From contig PHCV01000014.1 in NCBI GenBank assembly GCA_002842395.1, forward strand, positions 1 through 38,761: 38,761 bases of DNA. The letters are read 5' to 3'. The DNA comes from Betaproteobacteria bacterium HGW-Betaproteobacteria-11 (GTDB lineage: Bacteria > Pseudomonadota > Gammaproteobacteria > Burkholderiales > Rhodocyclaceae). Position 1 is the stretch's first letter; each line of letters begins with the position of its first letter. The position numbers were made by a program, and so were the translations under genes. Below, piece after piece: positions 8,819-17,245 of the stretch. The notes under the pieces were generated by a model that had not been told where the DNA came from, did no database searches, and saw nothing but the letters and a program-made list of their open reading frames with translations.

Positions 8819-9436
8819 TCACAACACCTTGCTGACCAAGGCCAGCAGTGCCGTGATACCGAATGTCATGTCAAGCACCATCGGCGTGACCAGCAAGACA
8901 GTCTCTGTCACTTGATTCACATTGACAATGGGCCAAGTGGCGATCCGCTCTCCCGGCACCATTCCGAACAGCATGCCGACATTGCAGACGGCATAAACGT
9001 AAAGCACGTTCCCTAACGTCTGTGAGCGATTAGGCCACAACTCATCGAGGAGGAACATACCGAGGTTGCCGCCGACGAACATCCCCACATAGGTCCACAG
9101 CATCAACTGTATCGGCTGCCAGACTTGGCCCGCCCAAACTCCGACCCCGAGGGTGCTACACGGCACATGGACATCAGGCCGGCCTGTATTGGCCTTGGTC
9201 CATAACACAACCCAGCAACATACCGAAACCGCCCGAAGCGAACGTCACCACTGACATCTTGGCATAGCGCAACTGCTCTCTGCGATGCAGCAGGAAGCTA
9301 CAGGCTGGGGTGACCGGGTGCCGCACAACAATACCAACAAAGCCGTCACGGAGACGTTCAGCACGAGCAAATAGCTGACCAGGAGTACCTGGCCGGCGAT
9401 CAAGCCGGAAACGATGCTGCGCTTGAACCCGTGCAC
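8819..9436 (-). pseudogene. Membrane protein gene with two compensating frameshifts
   Basis: The GTG at 9436 opens a frame with a clear membrane helix (SGLIAGQVLLVSYLLVLNV). It then runs to a stop in nonsense sequence. From about 9370 to 9210 the sensible sequence is in another frame (LRYAKMSVVTFASGGFGMLLG), and from about 9208 the first frame returns with more helices (LMLWTYVGMFVGGNLGMFLL, TETVLLVTPMVLD). The total would be 205 residues with four to five helices. It is either a mutated gene or two sequence errors. It ends the cox operon, in the place where membrane genes such as coxK may occur, but I cannot assign a family. Confidence 0.55.
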
Positions 9437-9445
9437 GAGGAAAAA

Positions 9446-9883
9446 TCAGTCTGCGCCAAGTGCATCGTTCAATGCCTCCCAAGCGAGCAATACACAGCGG
9501 CGGCGCGCTGATTGACCACGCACCGCAGCTAGCGGCTGAAGCGATTCCAGCGGTGCGCGCGCTCCAACATCATCCGCACTGAACCACGCCTTCATGCGCT
9601 CATACAGCCGATGTGCCTCTTCCCGGCGCTGACCGGTGACCGCCTCGGTCATCATCGAGGCAGAGGCGATGCACACCGAGCAACCGCGCCCCCTGAATCT
9701 TACCTGCTGCAGCATCCCTCCATCAAAGTTGACGCCGATCTCCAGCTCATCGCCGCAGCGCGGGTTGCTGCCGCGGCGCACCACATCGGCATCACCCAGC
9801 GCTGCGCGGTTGCGCGGGCTGCGGTAATGATCCATCAGTATCTCTTTGTTCAGGCTGCTGTCACCCAATATCCACCACCTCAC
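9446..9883 (-). CDS. sufU: SufU-like iron-sulfur/sulfur acceptor scaffold
   Basis: This 145-residue protein belongs to the IscU/SufU family, which accepts persulfide sulfur from a cysteine desulfurase. The core motif IL.DHYRSPRNR lies at the N-terminus. All three expected cysteines are present, in NPRCGDEL, GRGCSVCIASASM and RRRCVLLAWEAL. The GTG start overlaps the stop of sufS as GTGA, so the two are coupled. SufU often stimulates SufS by accepting its sulfur. Here the pair sits in a CO dehydrogenase operon rather than with sufBCD, which points to sulfur supply for the Mo-S-Cu centre or for the CoxS clusters. Confidence 0.85.
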   Translation of the reverse strand: MRWWILGDSSLNKEILMDHYRSPRNRAALGDADVVRRGSNPRCGDELEIGVNFDGGMLQQVRFRGRGCSVCIASASMMTEAVTGQRREEAHRLYERMKAWFSADDVGARAPLESLQPLAAVRGQSARRRCVLLAWEALNDALGAD

Positions 9884-11142
9884 AACGCGTACAGTTTACG
9901 CGTCATCGCAACCGACTCTACCAAGGCTTCGATGTCCGCAGAGCGATTATAGGGAGCGAAGCTCGCCCGCACCATGCCTGCCACCCCGAAGTGCTGCATC
10001 AAGGGCTGACAACAGTGATGGCCCGCGCGTATCGCCACGCCGTGCTCACCGGCCGTTTGCGCCACATCGTGGGGATGCACGCCCGCCACGTTAAAAGCAA
10101 TGATGCCCGCGCGGCGCTCCACCTCGCGCGGGCCGTAGATATCCACACCCGGCAACTGCATAAGCGCTTGCAGTGCCTGCTGCGTCAGCTGGCTCACATG
10201 GGCATGCAGCGCATCGATACCGGTATTTTCAATGTATCCCACGGCAGCGGCGAAACCAAGCGCATCAGCCAAGCTGGGAGAGCCCGCTTCGAATTTCGCA
10301 GGATATGGCGCCCAGACACTTTCCGTCGCGCCGACGCTATCCACCATACCACCGCCCAGCAGCAGAGGCTCCATCTCCTGTAAGCGCTTGGCCTTGGCGT
10401 AGAGCACGCCTATCCCCGAGGGGCCGAATATCTTGTGCGCGGAAAACGCTAGAAAGTCGCAGTTCAGCTCAGCCACGTTCAGCGCGATGTGCCCTGCCGA
10501 CTGCGCCGCATCGACCAGCACAGGGATAGCGCGCGCGCGGGCTTGCTCAACGATGGCCCTGATCGGGTTGATGACCCCGAGCACATTGGAAACGTGGCTA
10601 ATGGCGATGAGCTTGGTGCGCGGCCCAAACAAGCCGCTGGCGCCCGTGATATCCAGGCTGCCGTCGTCCTGCAGTTCGATGATGCGCAGACGCGCGCCCG
10701 TCTCGCGACAGATCGCCTGCCAAGGCAGAAAATTGGCATGATGCTCCATGCGCGATACCCACACCTCATCACCCGCCCGCAGTCGGCTGTGCGCCCAGCC
10801 GCGCGCCACCATATTTATGGATTCCGTGGTCGAGCGCGTAAAGATCAGTTGCTCCGGCGCCGGCGCCCCGATGAAGCGTGCGACACGCGCTCGCGCTTGT
10901 TCATAACGGGAGCTGGCATCTTCCGCCAAAGGGTACAAGCCACGGTGCACCGGGCCGTAGTGGTGTCGGTAGCAATCGGCGATGGCGTCGATCACACAAG
11001 CCGGCTTATGCGTAGTCGCCGCATTATCCAGATAGTGCAGCGACTGCCCGACCACCTTGTCGTTCAGCAAGGGGAAGTCGGCACGGATAGCCGCAGCATC
11101 CAGCATGACTATCTCGATCTCCTTGCTGGCAACTTGCGGCAT
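9880..11142 (-). CDS. sufS: SufS-type cysteine desulfurase
   Basis: This 420-residue PLP enzyme takes sulfur from cysteine and holds it as a persulfide. Recognisable parts are YLDNAATTHKP, the PLP-binding FSAHKIFGPSGIGVLYAK (lysine in AHK), VWVSRMEHHANFLPW and the persulfide cysteine region RAGHHCCQPLMQHFG. The length fits group II (SufS/CsdA) enzymes. A GGAG lies nine bases upstream of the ATG at 11142; an internal ATG about 12 codons later would also give a family-like N-terminus. It starts three bases after the stop of an XdhC-family gene. XdhC proteins work with cysteine desulfurases to sulfurate molybdenum cofactor, so this neighbourhood is meaningful. Confidence 0.88.
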   Translation of the reverse strand: MPQVASKEIEIVMLDAAAIRADFPLLNDKVVGQSLHYLDNAATTHKPACVIDAIADCYRHHYGPVHRGLYPLAEDASSRYEQARARVARFIGAPAPEQLIFTRSTTESINMVARGWAHSRLRAGDEVWVSRMEHHANFLPWQAICRETGARLRIIELQDDGSLDITGASGLFGPRTKLIAISHVSNVLGVINPIRAIVEQARARAIPVLVDAAQSAGHIALNVAELNCDFLAFSAHKIFGPSGIGVLYAKAKRLQEMEPLLLGGGMVDSVGATESVWAPYPAKFEAGSPSLADALGFAAAVGYIENTGIDALHAHVSQLTQQALQALMQLPGVDIYGPREVERRAGIIAFNVAGVHPHDVAQTAGEHGVAIRAGHHCCQPLMQHFGVAGMVRASFAPYNRSADIEALVESVAMTRKLYAL

Positions 11143-11145
11143 CGC

Positions 11146-11967
11146 TCACTCCGCCTTGTTCTTGGCCTGCTCGGCTTCTAGCTGCACCTTGTCGCGCATG
11201 CGCATGCCGCTGCCGTGGCGTCGCGTCAGCACGATCTCGCTCATCACGCACAAGGCGATCTCCTCCGGCGAGCGCGCGCCCAGGTCCAGGCCCGATGGTG
11301 CCATCACGCGCTCCAGCTCCGCTGCGCTGAAGCCTTCTTTAGCCAGATACTCCATCACTAGGCGCGAGCGTTTGCGGCTGGCAACGAGGGCGATATAGCC
11401 AGCCTTGGATCTCAGCGCCTTGCTCATGGACTCATGGTCACCCTTGTGCTGGGTGGCGACGACCACATAGTCTCCCGGCAACGGATCGAGCTGTTCGTAA
11501 TCGAGGTCGTCGGTGATGAGCCGAGTCGTGTTCGGGTACTTCTCGCTGTCCACGATGGCATCGTTCACCACCACATTCAGGCCCATCAGGTCACCCAATA
11601 TGCACAGCGACTCTGCCACCCGACCATGTCCCATGATCCACAGCGTGGGTTTGGGCAGCACAGGTTCAACATAGACTCGCATGCTTCCGCCACAAGGCAT
11701 GCCTGCACCCAGTATCTCGTCATCCAGATCGATATCGACGATCGCAGTCTCCCCGGTTTGTATGCACTTCTGCGCCTGATCACAGGTGGTGGATTCAGCG
11801 CAGCCACCGCCCACCCAACCGGCGATCACTCTTCCTTCCGCGTCTATAACGGCCTTGGAGCCGGTCTTGGCCGAAACCGAGCCTGCGGTCTCCACCACCG
11901 TCGCCACTGCATACGGCTTGCCCTGGGCGCGCAACTCCATCAACACATCCAGCAACTCTTTTACCAT
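11146..11967 (-). CDS. coxF: XdhC/CoxF-family molybdenum cofactor maturation protein
   Basis: This 273-residue protein is of the XdhC family, members of which bind molybdenum cofactor and help its sulfuration and insertion. The N-terminal XdhC domain has GSVSAKTGSKAVI, GWVGGGCAES and the conserved cysteine motif GMPCGGSMRVYVEP. The C-terminal part has a Rossmann-like fold (IMGHGRVAESLCILGDLMG) and ends with the APSGLDLGARSPEEIALCV motif. The size matches CoxF better than the longer CoxI, but the letter is a judgement. A GAGGGAGC ribosome binding site precedes the ATG. It lies between a second XdhC-family gene and sufS. Confidence 0.78.
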   Translation of the reverse strand: MVKELLDVLMELRAQGKPYAVATVVETAGSVSAKTGSKAVIDAEGRVIAGWVGGGCAESTTCDQAQKCIQTGETAIVDIDLDDEILGAGMPCGGSMRVYVEPVLPKPTLWIMGHGRVAESLCILGDLMGLNVVVNDAIVDSEKYPNTTRLITDDLDYEQLDPLPGDYVVVATQHKGDHESMSKALRSKAGYIALVASRKRSRLVMEYLAKEGFSAAELERVMAPSGLDLGARSPEEIALCVMSEIVLTRRHGSGMRMRDKVQLEAEQAKNKAE

Positions 11968-12017
11968 GCTCCCTCACCCCATTTTTTAGCTATGGCACAA
12001 GCGTGCCAAGGTCGCGC

Positions 12018-13007
12018 TCATTTGCCCGCCTGCTGGAGATATTTTTGCGGATCCTTGTCAAAGGTATGGCGGCAACCGGAGCAACAGAAATAATAGGTCT
12101 TGCCTCGATAGTCGCTGCGGTGTTCTGCCGTGGCGATATCCACCGTCATGCCGCATATCGGGTCGATGGCCTGCGCTGCATCGCTGCCGCCAGCCCGTTC
12201 TACACCCAAACCCATCGGCGCGATCTCGGCGCTGCGCCGCGCCAACACCAGCCCAGCCAGCACCGCAAGTGCGACCTCCTCCGGAGTTTTCGCAGCGATC
12301 TCCACACCCGCAGGTGCGATGATCGCATCGACCTTTGTACCGTCCTGGCCGCGTTCCTTGAGGAACTGCTTGAGCTTGGCGGCTTTGCGCGTGCTGGCGA
12401 TGAAAGCGATGTAGTTCACGCCCGTGCCCAAAGCTGCCTCCAGCCCCTCCTCGTCGCATTTACCCTGGGTCGCCACCACCACAAAAATTTGGGCCGCACC
12501 GGAAAGTGTGGAGATATCCAGTCCGTCGATGATGCGCTCGGCATCCGGGAACATATCGCGGTCGGCCCCCGGAAAAGCAGCCGTCACGCCAAAACCCACG
12601 CGCTGCGCTAGCGCACAGAGCGTCTGCGCAGCAGGTGAAGCACCAATGATGAGCAACTGCGGGCGCGCAACGACAGGGTCTATGAAAATATCCAATGTGC
12701 CTCCACTGTGACAAGTCATCCCGAAATCCATGATGCCCTCCTCGATGGCCTCGTTCTTTCCCGGGCTGATGCGTATCAATCGCGGCTGTCCGTCTTGCAG
12801 CGCAGCCTTGGCCATCTTGATCACTGCAGGTTGCGCGCAGCCGCCACCTATCCAGCCCTGGATAACGCCATCCGGCTCGACCACAGCCTTGGCGCCCGGC
12901 TTGGCCGAGGTGGGCGATTCACAGCGCACCACGGTAATCAGCGCGAACGGCTTGCCTGCAGCCTTCAGGCTGGCTGCCCTGTCCAGTACAGCGTCAGTTT
13001 CCAGCAT
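12018..13007 (-). CDS. coxI: XdhC/CoxI-family protein with a C-terminal YHS metal-binding domain
   Basis: The first ~275 of 329 residues form an XdhC-family protein with SAKPGAKAVVEPDG, GWIGGGCAQP, a Rossmann-like LLIIGASPAAQTLCALAQR and APAGVEIAAKTPEEVALAV. The last ~50 residues are a YHS domain: DPICGMTVDIATA followed by KTYYFCCSGCRHTFDKDP, with cysteines in C...CC..C arrangement. YHS domains occur on copper and heavy-metal handling proteins. The ATG at 13007 is preferred because GAGG lies five bases upstream; the GTG at 13013 falls inside that site. Assignment to coxI is by length and position only. A role in molybdenum cofactor maturation is expected, and the YHS domain may handle copper. 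Confidence 0.78.
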   Translation of the reverse strand: MLETDAVLDRAASLKAAGKPFALITVVRCESPTSAKPGAKAVVEPDGVIQGWIGGGCAQPAVIKMAKAALQDGQPRLIRISPGKNEAIEEGIMDFGMTCHSGGTLDIFIDPVVARPQLLIIGASPAAQTLCALAQRVGFGVTAAFPGADRDMFPDAERIIDGLDISTLSGAAQIFVVVATQGKCDEEGLEAALGTGVNYIAFIASTRKAAKLKQFLKERGQDGTKVDAIIAPAGVEIAAKTPEEVALAVLAGLVLARRSAEIAPMGLGVERAGGSDAAQAIDPICGMTVDIATAEHRSDYRGKTYYFCCSGCRHTFDKDPQKYLQQAGK

Positions 13008-13038
13008 ACTCACCTCGGATTCTGCAAAACATCAGGCT

Positions 13039-13767
13039 TCACCCGGCTGCGTAAGGCGACAATTGATCGCCATCGGCGCCATGGATCTGCGCATTGAACG
13101 AAACGACGATGCGATCCTGCTCACCCTCATAGGGCATCGCTTTGTGATTCAGGAACGATGGGAACAGGATCAGCATCCCCGGCTCCGGCACGACATCGTA
13201 ATGCGGATGCTGCAGATAGGCATTGCCCATATCCATATATGCGCCGCCCAACAGGTTCTGGTACAGCCCATAAAAGCGTGTCAGGCCATTCAGCTCGCCG
13301 AAAGCGGCATGCTGCCGACGCTGCTCCGACGCATCGATCTGCACATAATAGACACCCGACCAGGAGCAATTGCCGTGGCTATGGATGTCATGGAATGCAC
13401 CCTGGTTTTGTATCTGGAACCAGGCGCCCACGATCTCCAGCTTCAGCGATATCCTGGGCGGCCAGACGTTGGCATTGGCGGCCTTTACGGTCTGTTGCAA
13501 GGCTTCCGCGATGAACGCGAACAAGAACGTGAATTCCGGCAACTGTACGCGCGCCATCAAATCGTCGCTGCTGGCATAGAAAGCGGCAGCCGGGTCAGCC
13601 TGGCTGTCTGATGCCCGCATCGCTCGGAACACCCTGGCCAGCGTGTCATTCATCTCAGCGGTCTGCGTGTTGTTGTAGCGGCTGACCGAAAGCAGCGTCG
13701 GCCAAAGCGGCAATACGGCAGGCGGGGCGAGATTCATGGGACGGTTCGACACGATCACCTCAGACAC
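13039..13767 (-). CDS. 2-oxoglutarate/Fe(II) oxygenase-like protein in the cox operon
   Basis: These 242 residues resemble the TIGR02466-type putative 2OG-Fe(II) oxygenases. A double-stranded beta-helix core is suggested by LEIVGAWFQIQNQG, then the histidine-rich FHDIHSHGNCSWSGVYYV (His126, His129, His131), PEPGMLILFPSFLNH (His208) and QDRIVVSFN (Arg219). The HxH, distal His and Arg fit the iron and 2-oxoglutarate sites of the family. The start is uncertain: GTG 13767 overlaps the mocA-like stop by eight bases, while GTG 13758 and ATG 13737 are alternatives. Its place inside a CO dehydrogenase operon suggests a maturation role, perhaps arginine hydroxylation of CoxL. That is inference. Confidence 0.68.
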   Translation of the reverse strand: MSEVIVSNRPMNLAPPAVLPLWPTLLSVSRYNNTQTAEMNDTLARVFRAMRASDSQADPAAAFYASSDDLMARVQLPEFTFLFAFIAEALQQTVKAANANVWPPRISLKLEIVGAWFQIQNQGAFHDIHSHGNCSWSGVYYVQIDASEQRRQHAAFGELNGLTRFYGLYQNLLGGAYMDMGNAYLQHPHYDVVPEPGMLILFPSFLNHKAMPYEGEQDRIVVSFNAQIHGADGDQLSPYAAG

Positions 13768-14446
13768 TGAACTCGGCGTTGACAGGATGCGGCAGCTTGA
13801 GCGTCAGACCCAAGCGCTTTTCCAAGCGCTCGATATCTTCAGGCGTATCCATATCCACGATGAAATGGTCGTTATCCGTCTCGAATACCGATACCATGTC
13901 CGGGTTCGATTCGATGTATTTGCGACAGCCCAGATTCTTTTCGCCAGCCAGTATCTCGCTGCGCGCCGCCCAATCCATGATGATGGGATTGCCGCGCTGG
14001 CCGTTCACGCGCGGCACCACCACACTGCCCGAGCTGCGCTTCTTGAATGCGCTAATCAATGCCGTCAGATCATGGCTGTTCAGCAACGGCTGGTCAGCCA
14101 GGCAGATCAGCACCGCGTCGAACTTGCCGCTCAGGTTTTCCAGCCCGAGCTGCACCGAGCTCATCTGTCCGCGCTGATAGTCCTCATTGCGCACCACCGT
14201 GACCGGGAAATCCTGCACCATGGCTTGCAGCAAGTCGGCTTCGTAACCCAGCACCACCACGACCTCATCGATTCCGGCACCGCTCAAGCCGAACAGCGCG
14301 CGTCTTAGCAGCGGCACGCCCTGCATCTCAATCGCTGCTTTCGCCATGCCACCCAGTCGCCTGCCCTCGCCTGCGGCCAGCAGTACTGCGCCTATCCTCA
14401 CGCGCGCATGGAGGCCACCGCCTCCCTTCAATACACAACCCATCAT
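13760..14446 (-). CDS. mocA: MocA-like molybdenum cofactor cytidylyltransferase
   Basis: This 228-residue nucleotidyltransferase of the MobA/MocA family has the nucleotide-binding loop LLAAGEGRRLGGMAKA at about residues 22-37. The LADQPLL motif lies near 117, and VVPRVNGQRGNPIIMD and FIVDMDTPEDIERL follow in order. In the family, MocA transfers CMP from CTP to molybdopterin to make the cytosine-dinucleotide form. That is the cofactor used by CO dehydrogenase, which fits the operon position. An AAAGGAGC ribosome binding site precedes ATG 14446. GTP-using MobA is less likely from the context, though sequence by eye does not fully exclude it. Confidence 0.82.
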   Translation of the reverse strand: MMGCVLKGGGGLHARVRIGAVLLAAGEGRRLGGMAKAAIEMQGVPLLRRALFGLSGAGIDEVVVVLGYEADLLQAMVQDFPVTVVRNEDYQRGQMSSVQLGLENLSGKFDAVLICLADQPLLNSHDLTALISAFKKRSSGSVVVPRVNGQRGNPIIMDWAARSEILAGEKNLGCRKYIESNPDMVSVFETDNDHFIVDMDTPEDIERLEKRLGLTLKLPHPVNAEFSV

Positions 14447-14479
14447 CGCTCCTTTAGCTTGAGACGCATCGCGACCATC

Positions 14480-15634
14480 TTAGTGGATCACTTCTGGCAG
14501 TTGCTGCAGGCTTTCCAGATTATGCACCGGGACGAATCCATAAATACTGTTCTTGGCCTGTTCTAAGGCAGTTGAAAAATGCATCCGTTCCGACGGATGT
14601 AACCAAAATATCTTTGCGCCCTTCGCCCTCATGCGCTCTGCCGCCAGCCGCAGCTCGTCGGCCGGGTCAGTGTCATACCCATCGCTGAATATCAACACGA
14701 CAGAGCGGGCCGTCAGCGCGTTCTTGGCGTAAGTCCCGATAAAGTCCTGCAAACTGGTGGCGATGCGCGTGCCGCCGCCAAAACCGAAGGTCACTGCGTT
14801 GATCTTTTCCTGCACCCGCCCCGAGCGCTTCTTGAGCAAGCCGGTTATCTCGGCCAGCCGCGTATGCAACACGAAGGCCCGCGCATCGGCTACCTGGCAA
14901 AAAGCACGCGCAACGCGCAAAAAAAGCTGCGCATACATCTCCATCGAGCGGCTGACATCCACCAAGATGAAAATATTCGGCAACTCCTTGCGCGGCCGTT
15001 GCCATGCAGGCTGGATCGGAACACCTCCGTATTTCAGGCTTTTCCTGAATGTGGCGCGCAAATTGATCAGGCTCGCCTTGTTGGCCAGATGTTTGCGCCG
15101 CATCAGCCGCTTGCGCACGCGCAGTGCCACTTCTTCCGCCAGCTGGTTCAACTGCTGCAGATCGGCCTGCAGCCACTCACCAAAATCTTTTTTCGTCAGC
15201 GGATCGATCGCGCTGGCACCACCGGATGCGTGGTCATTACGCGTTCCCTCTTCTGCACCGCTGGCACTGTCATCAAAGAAGCCCAGCTGTGCCGCACCAC
15301 CCAGTTTCCCGTTCGCATCCTCCATCTGCTGGTGCATCGCCTGCACCATCTCGGGCAAGCTGCGGGAACGGCGCGTGCTGCCAGACATACGGGAACTGCC
15401 TCGCACGCGATCCGGGAACCAGAACAGGTTGAACAGCTCCTGATAACGGCTCCACTGGTCCTTGTTACCGCACACGATCGCGCACCAAGCTGCCTGGATC
15501 TGACGGTATTGCGCCACAGGCAAGCGCAGCATCGCCTCCAGCATCAACTGCTGTTCCGCTATCCCTACACCGTATCCATGATCGCGCATATAGGCGGCGA
15601 AATCGGCCAGCGCATGAACGGATGAGCTTTGCAT
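14480..15634 (-). CDS. coxE: CoxE, von Willebrand A domain protein for CO dehydrogenase maturation
   Basis: This 384-residue protein has a VWA-type domain in its second half with the metal-ion-dependent adhesion motif VDVSRSMEMYAQ. Later parts are TFGFGGGTRIATSLQDF and LIFSDGYDTDPADEL. The N-terminal half has the usual CoxE helical region, with a charged middle segment. CoxE works with the AAA+ ATPase CoxD in post-translational activation of the Mo-Cu active site. It begins six bases after the coxD stop. The ribosome binding site is weak, so translation may depend on coupling to coxD. Confidence 0.88.
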   Translation of the reverse strand: MQSSSVHALADFAAYMRDHGYGVGIAEQQLMLEAMLRLPVAQYRQIQAAWCAIVCGNKDQWSRYQELFNLFWFPDRVRGSSRMSGSTRRSRSLPEMVQAMHQQMEDANGKLGGAAQLGFFDDSASGAEEGTRNDHASGGASAIDPLTKKDFGEWLQADLQQLNQLAEEVALRVRKRLMRRKHLANKASLINLRATFRKSLKYGGVPIQPAWQRPRKELPNIFILVDVSRSMEMYAQLFLRVARAFCQVADARAFVLHTRLAEITGLLKKRSGRVQEKINAVTFGFGGGTRIATSLQDFIGTYAKNALTARSVVLIFSDGYDTDPADELRLAAERMRAKGAKIFWLHPSERMHFSTALEQAKNSIYGFVPVHNLESLQQLPEVIH

Positions 15635-15640
15635 GGCGTA

Positions 15641-16576
15641 CTAGGCACTTTTCATGTGAGCGGCGACGCCGCTGGTGTGCTCGCTGCGCCCGCCGCCCAA
15701 CAACTGAGCCACTGCCTCGCGACCCATCTGCCAGCTATCACTCTTCGTTTTCAACAGGCATGACATGGTCTGCAGGATCATCTCCGGATCATCTGGCAGA
15801 TCGCGCAGCTGCAATTTGTGCAAAGCGCGTATCCAGTCCAGCGTCTCGGCGATGCCCGGTATCTTGTTCAAGTCCTCTTTGCGCAGCTTGTGCACAAAGG
15901 CCACAGCGGATTCGATCAGCCGCGACTCGGCATTCGGCAACGCGCATTTGATGATCTCCATCTCACGCGCCAGACTCGGATAATCCAGATAGTGATACAG
16001 ACAGCGACGGCGCAAGGCATCCGACAGATCGCGCGTCCCGTTCGAGGTCAGGATCACCTGCGGGATCGTGGTGGCCGTTACAGTACCCAGCTCAGGGATC
16101 GAGACCTGGAAATCCGACAGGACCTCCAGCAGATAGGCCTCAAAAGCCTCATCGGCGCGATCGACCTCATCGATCAGCAGCACCGCAGGTTGCGGGCTCA
16201 GTATCGCTTGCAACAAGGGACGCTGTAACAGGAAGGTGCGATCGAACAGATCGAAAGTGGCCGTGCTGCCGGCTGTGCCGATCTCATGCATGCGTATTTC
16301 CAGCAACTGGCGGCTGTAATTCCACTCATACACGGCTTGTTGCAGATCGAGACCTTCGTAGCACTGCAGCCGGATCAGCGGCCGCCCATACAGATTGGCG
16401 AACGCCGCTGCGACCGAAGTCTTGCCCACCCCGGCATCGCCTTCCAACAACAACGGCCTTTCCAGAACCGTTGATAACCAGAGGGTGGTAGACAGGCTGT
16501 CATCCGGGATATAACCGACGCTCTTCAGCCCGACGCTGATCGCGTTAGCGTCCATGGTCACAGGAGTGGGTTGCAC
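15641..16576 (-). CDS. coxD: CoxD, MoxR-type AAA+ ATPase for Mo-Cu centre assembly
   Basis: This AAA+ ATPase of about 311 residues has Walker A GDAGVGKTS at about residue 45, Walker B AVLLIDEVDRAD near 130 and sensor-type TSNGTRDLSDALRRRCLYHY near 175. It belongs to the MoxR group, which act with VWA proteins. CoxD of Oligotropha is required for sulfuration of Mo and copper insertion into apo-CO dehydrogenase. The long start is GTG 16576; ATG 16555 (MDANAISVG) is equally plausible and neither has a strong ribosome binding site. It follows coxG by about 18 bases. Confidence 0.88.
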   Translation of the reverse strand: MQPTPVTMDANAISVGLKSVGYIPDDSLSTTLWLSTVLERPLLLEGDAGVGKTSVAAAFANLYGRPLIRLQCYEGLDLQQAVYEWNYSRQLLEIRMHEIGTAGSTATFDLFDRTFLLQRPLLQAILSPQPAVLLIDEVDRADEAFEAYLLEVLSDFQVSIPELGTVTATTIPQVILTSNGTRDLSDALRRRCLYHYLDYPSLAREMEIIKCALPNAESRLIESAVAFVHKLRKEDLNKIPGIAETLDWIRALHKLQLRDLPDDPEMILQTMSCLLKTKSDSWQMGREAVAQLLGGGRSEHTSGVAAHMKSA

Positions 16577-16594
16577 GAGATCAGGCCGCCGACT

Positions 16595-17194
16595 TTATTT
16601 TTTGGCACCGAACAGATTCGAAAATAAATCCTTGATCACCACCCACATGATCGCAAATGCATTGATACCTTTGTGCACCTTGGGCGGGTGCTGGGCAGTG
16701 GCCTGCGCCTGGGCGGATGCCGGATTGGCTTGCCCATACACGGCCTGCGCCTTGGCAGAGAAATTATCGGCGAACTGCTGCAGGATCATGTCCGAGACCG
16801 AATTCATCATGCGGCCGCCGAACTGGGCGAACTTGCCATTGATGATCACATCCGAAGTGCCTATCAACACACACTCGCCGGGCGTTGCACCGGCACGCAC
16901 AGAGGCGGTCAGATCCATCGAAGCGGTCGAGCCGCTTTTATCCGCACCTTTACCCATGAGGCGGATAGATTTACCCGCTTCATCGAAGCCCAGCAACTCT
17001 ATCTTTCCGGTGAACGCAGCGGTTGCGGGGCCGACCTTTACCTTGACCAAGCCCACATAGTTCTTTTCATCTACCCGTTCGGTGATCTCCGCGCCAGGCA
17101 TGCAACCGGCCAGTTGTTCGACATCGCACAGGATATGCCAGCAGGTATCCATATTCGCCGGGATCGGGTATTCTTTTTCGAGCTTGACTTGCAT
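16595..17194 (-). CDS. coxG: CoxG, SRPBCC-fold CO dehydrogenase membrane-anchor protein
   Basis: This 199-residue protein has a START/SRPBCC-like domain (residues 1-145). Its landmarks are PIPANMDTCWHILCDVEQLAGCMPGAE with the conserved cysteines, GPATAAFTGKIELL and FAQFGGRMMNSVSDMIL. A linker rich in alanine and glutamine leads to a hydrophobic C-terminal segment (INAFAIMWVVIKDLFSNLFG) that can attach to the membrane. CoxG tethers CO dehydrogenase to the membrane, and work on mycobacterial CoxG proposes quinone handling. AAGGA lies upstream of ATG 17194. Its place between coxL and coxD differs from the Oligotropha order, where coxG follows coxF. Confidence 0.87.
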   Translation of the reverse strand: MQVKLEKEYPIPANMDTCWHILCDVEQLAGCMPGAEITERVDEKNYVGLVKVKVGPATAAFTGKIELLGFDEAGKSIRLMGKGADKSGSTASMDLTASVRAGATPGECVLIGTSDVIINGKFAQFGGRMMNSVSDMILQQFADNFSAKAQAVYGQANPASAQAQATAQHPPKVHKGINAFAIMWVVIKDLFSNLFGAKK

Positions 17195-17245
17195 GTGTTC
17201 CTTAATATTTTCATAGTAAAAGAGGTTGCTCAAAGATGATCGCGG

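Noticed and set aside
13760-14446. Sugar-nucleotide or GTP-type MobA transferase
   Set aside because: Motifs and position in a cytosine-dinucleotide-dependent enzyme operon favour a MocA-like role.
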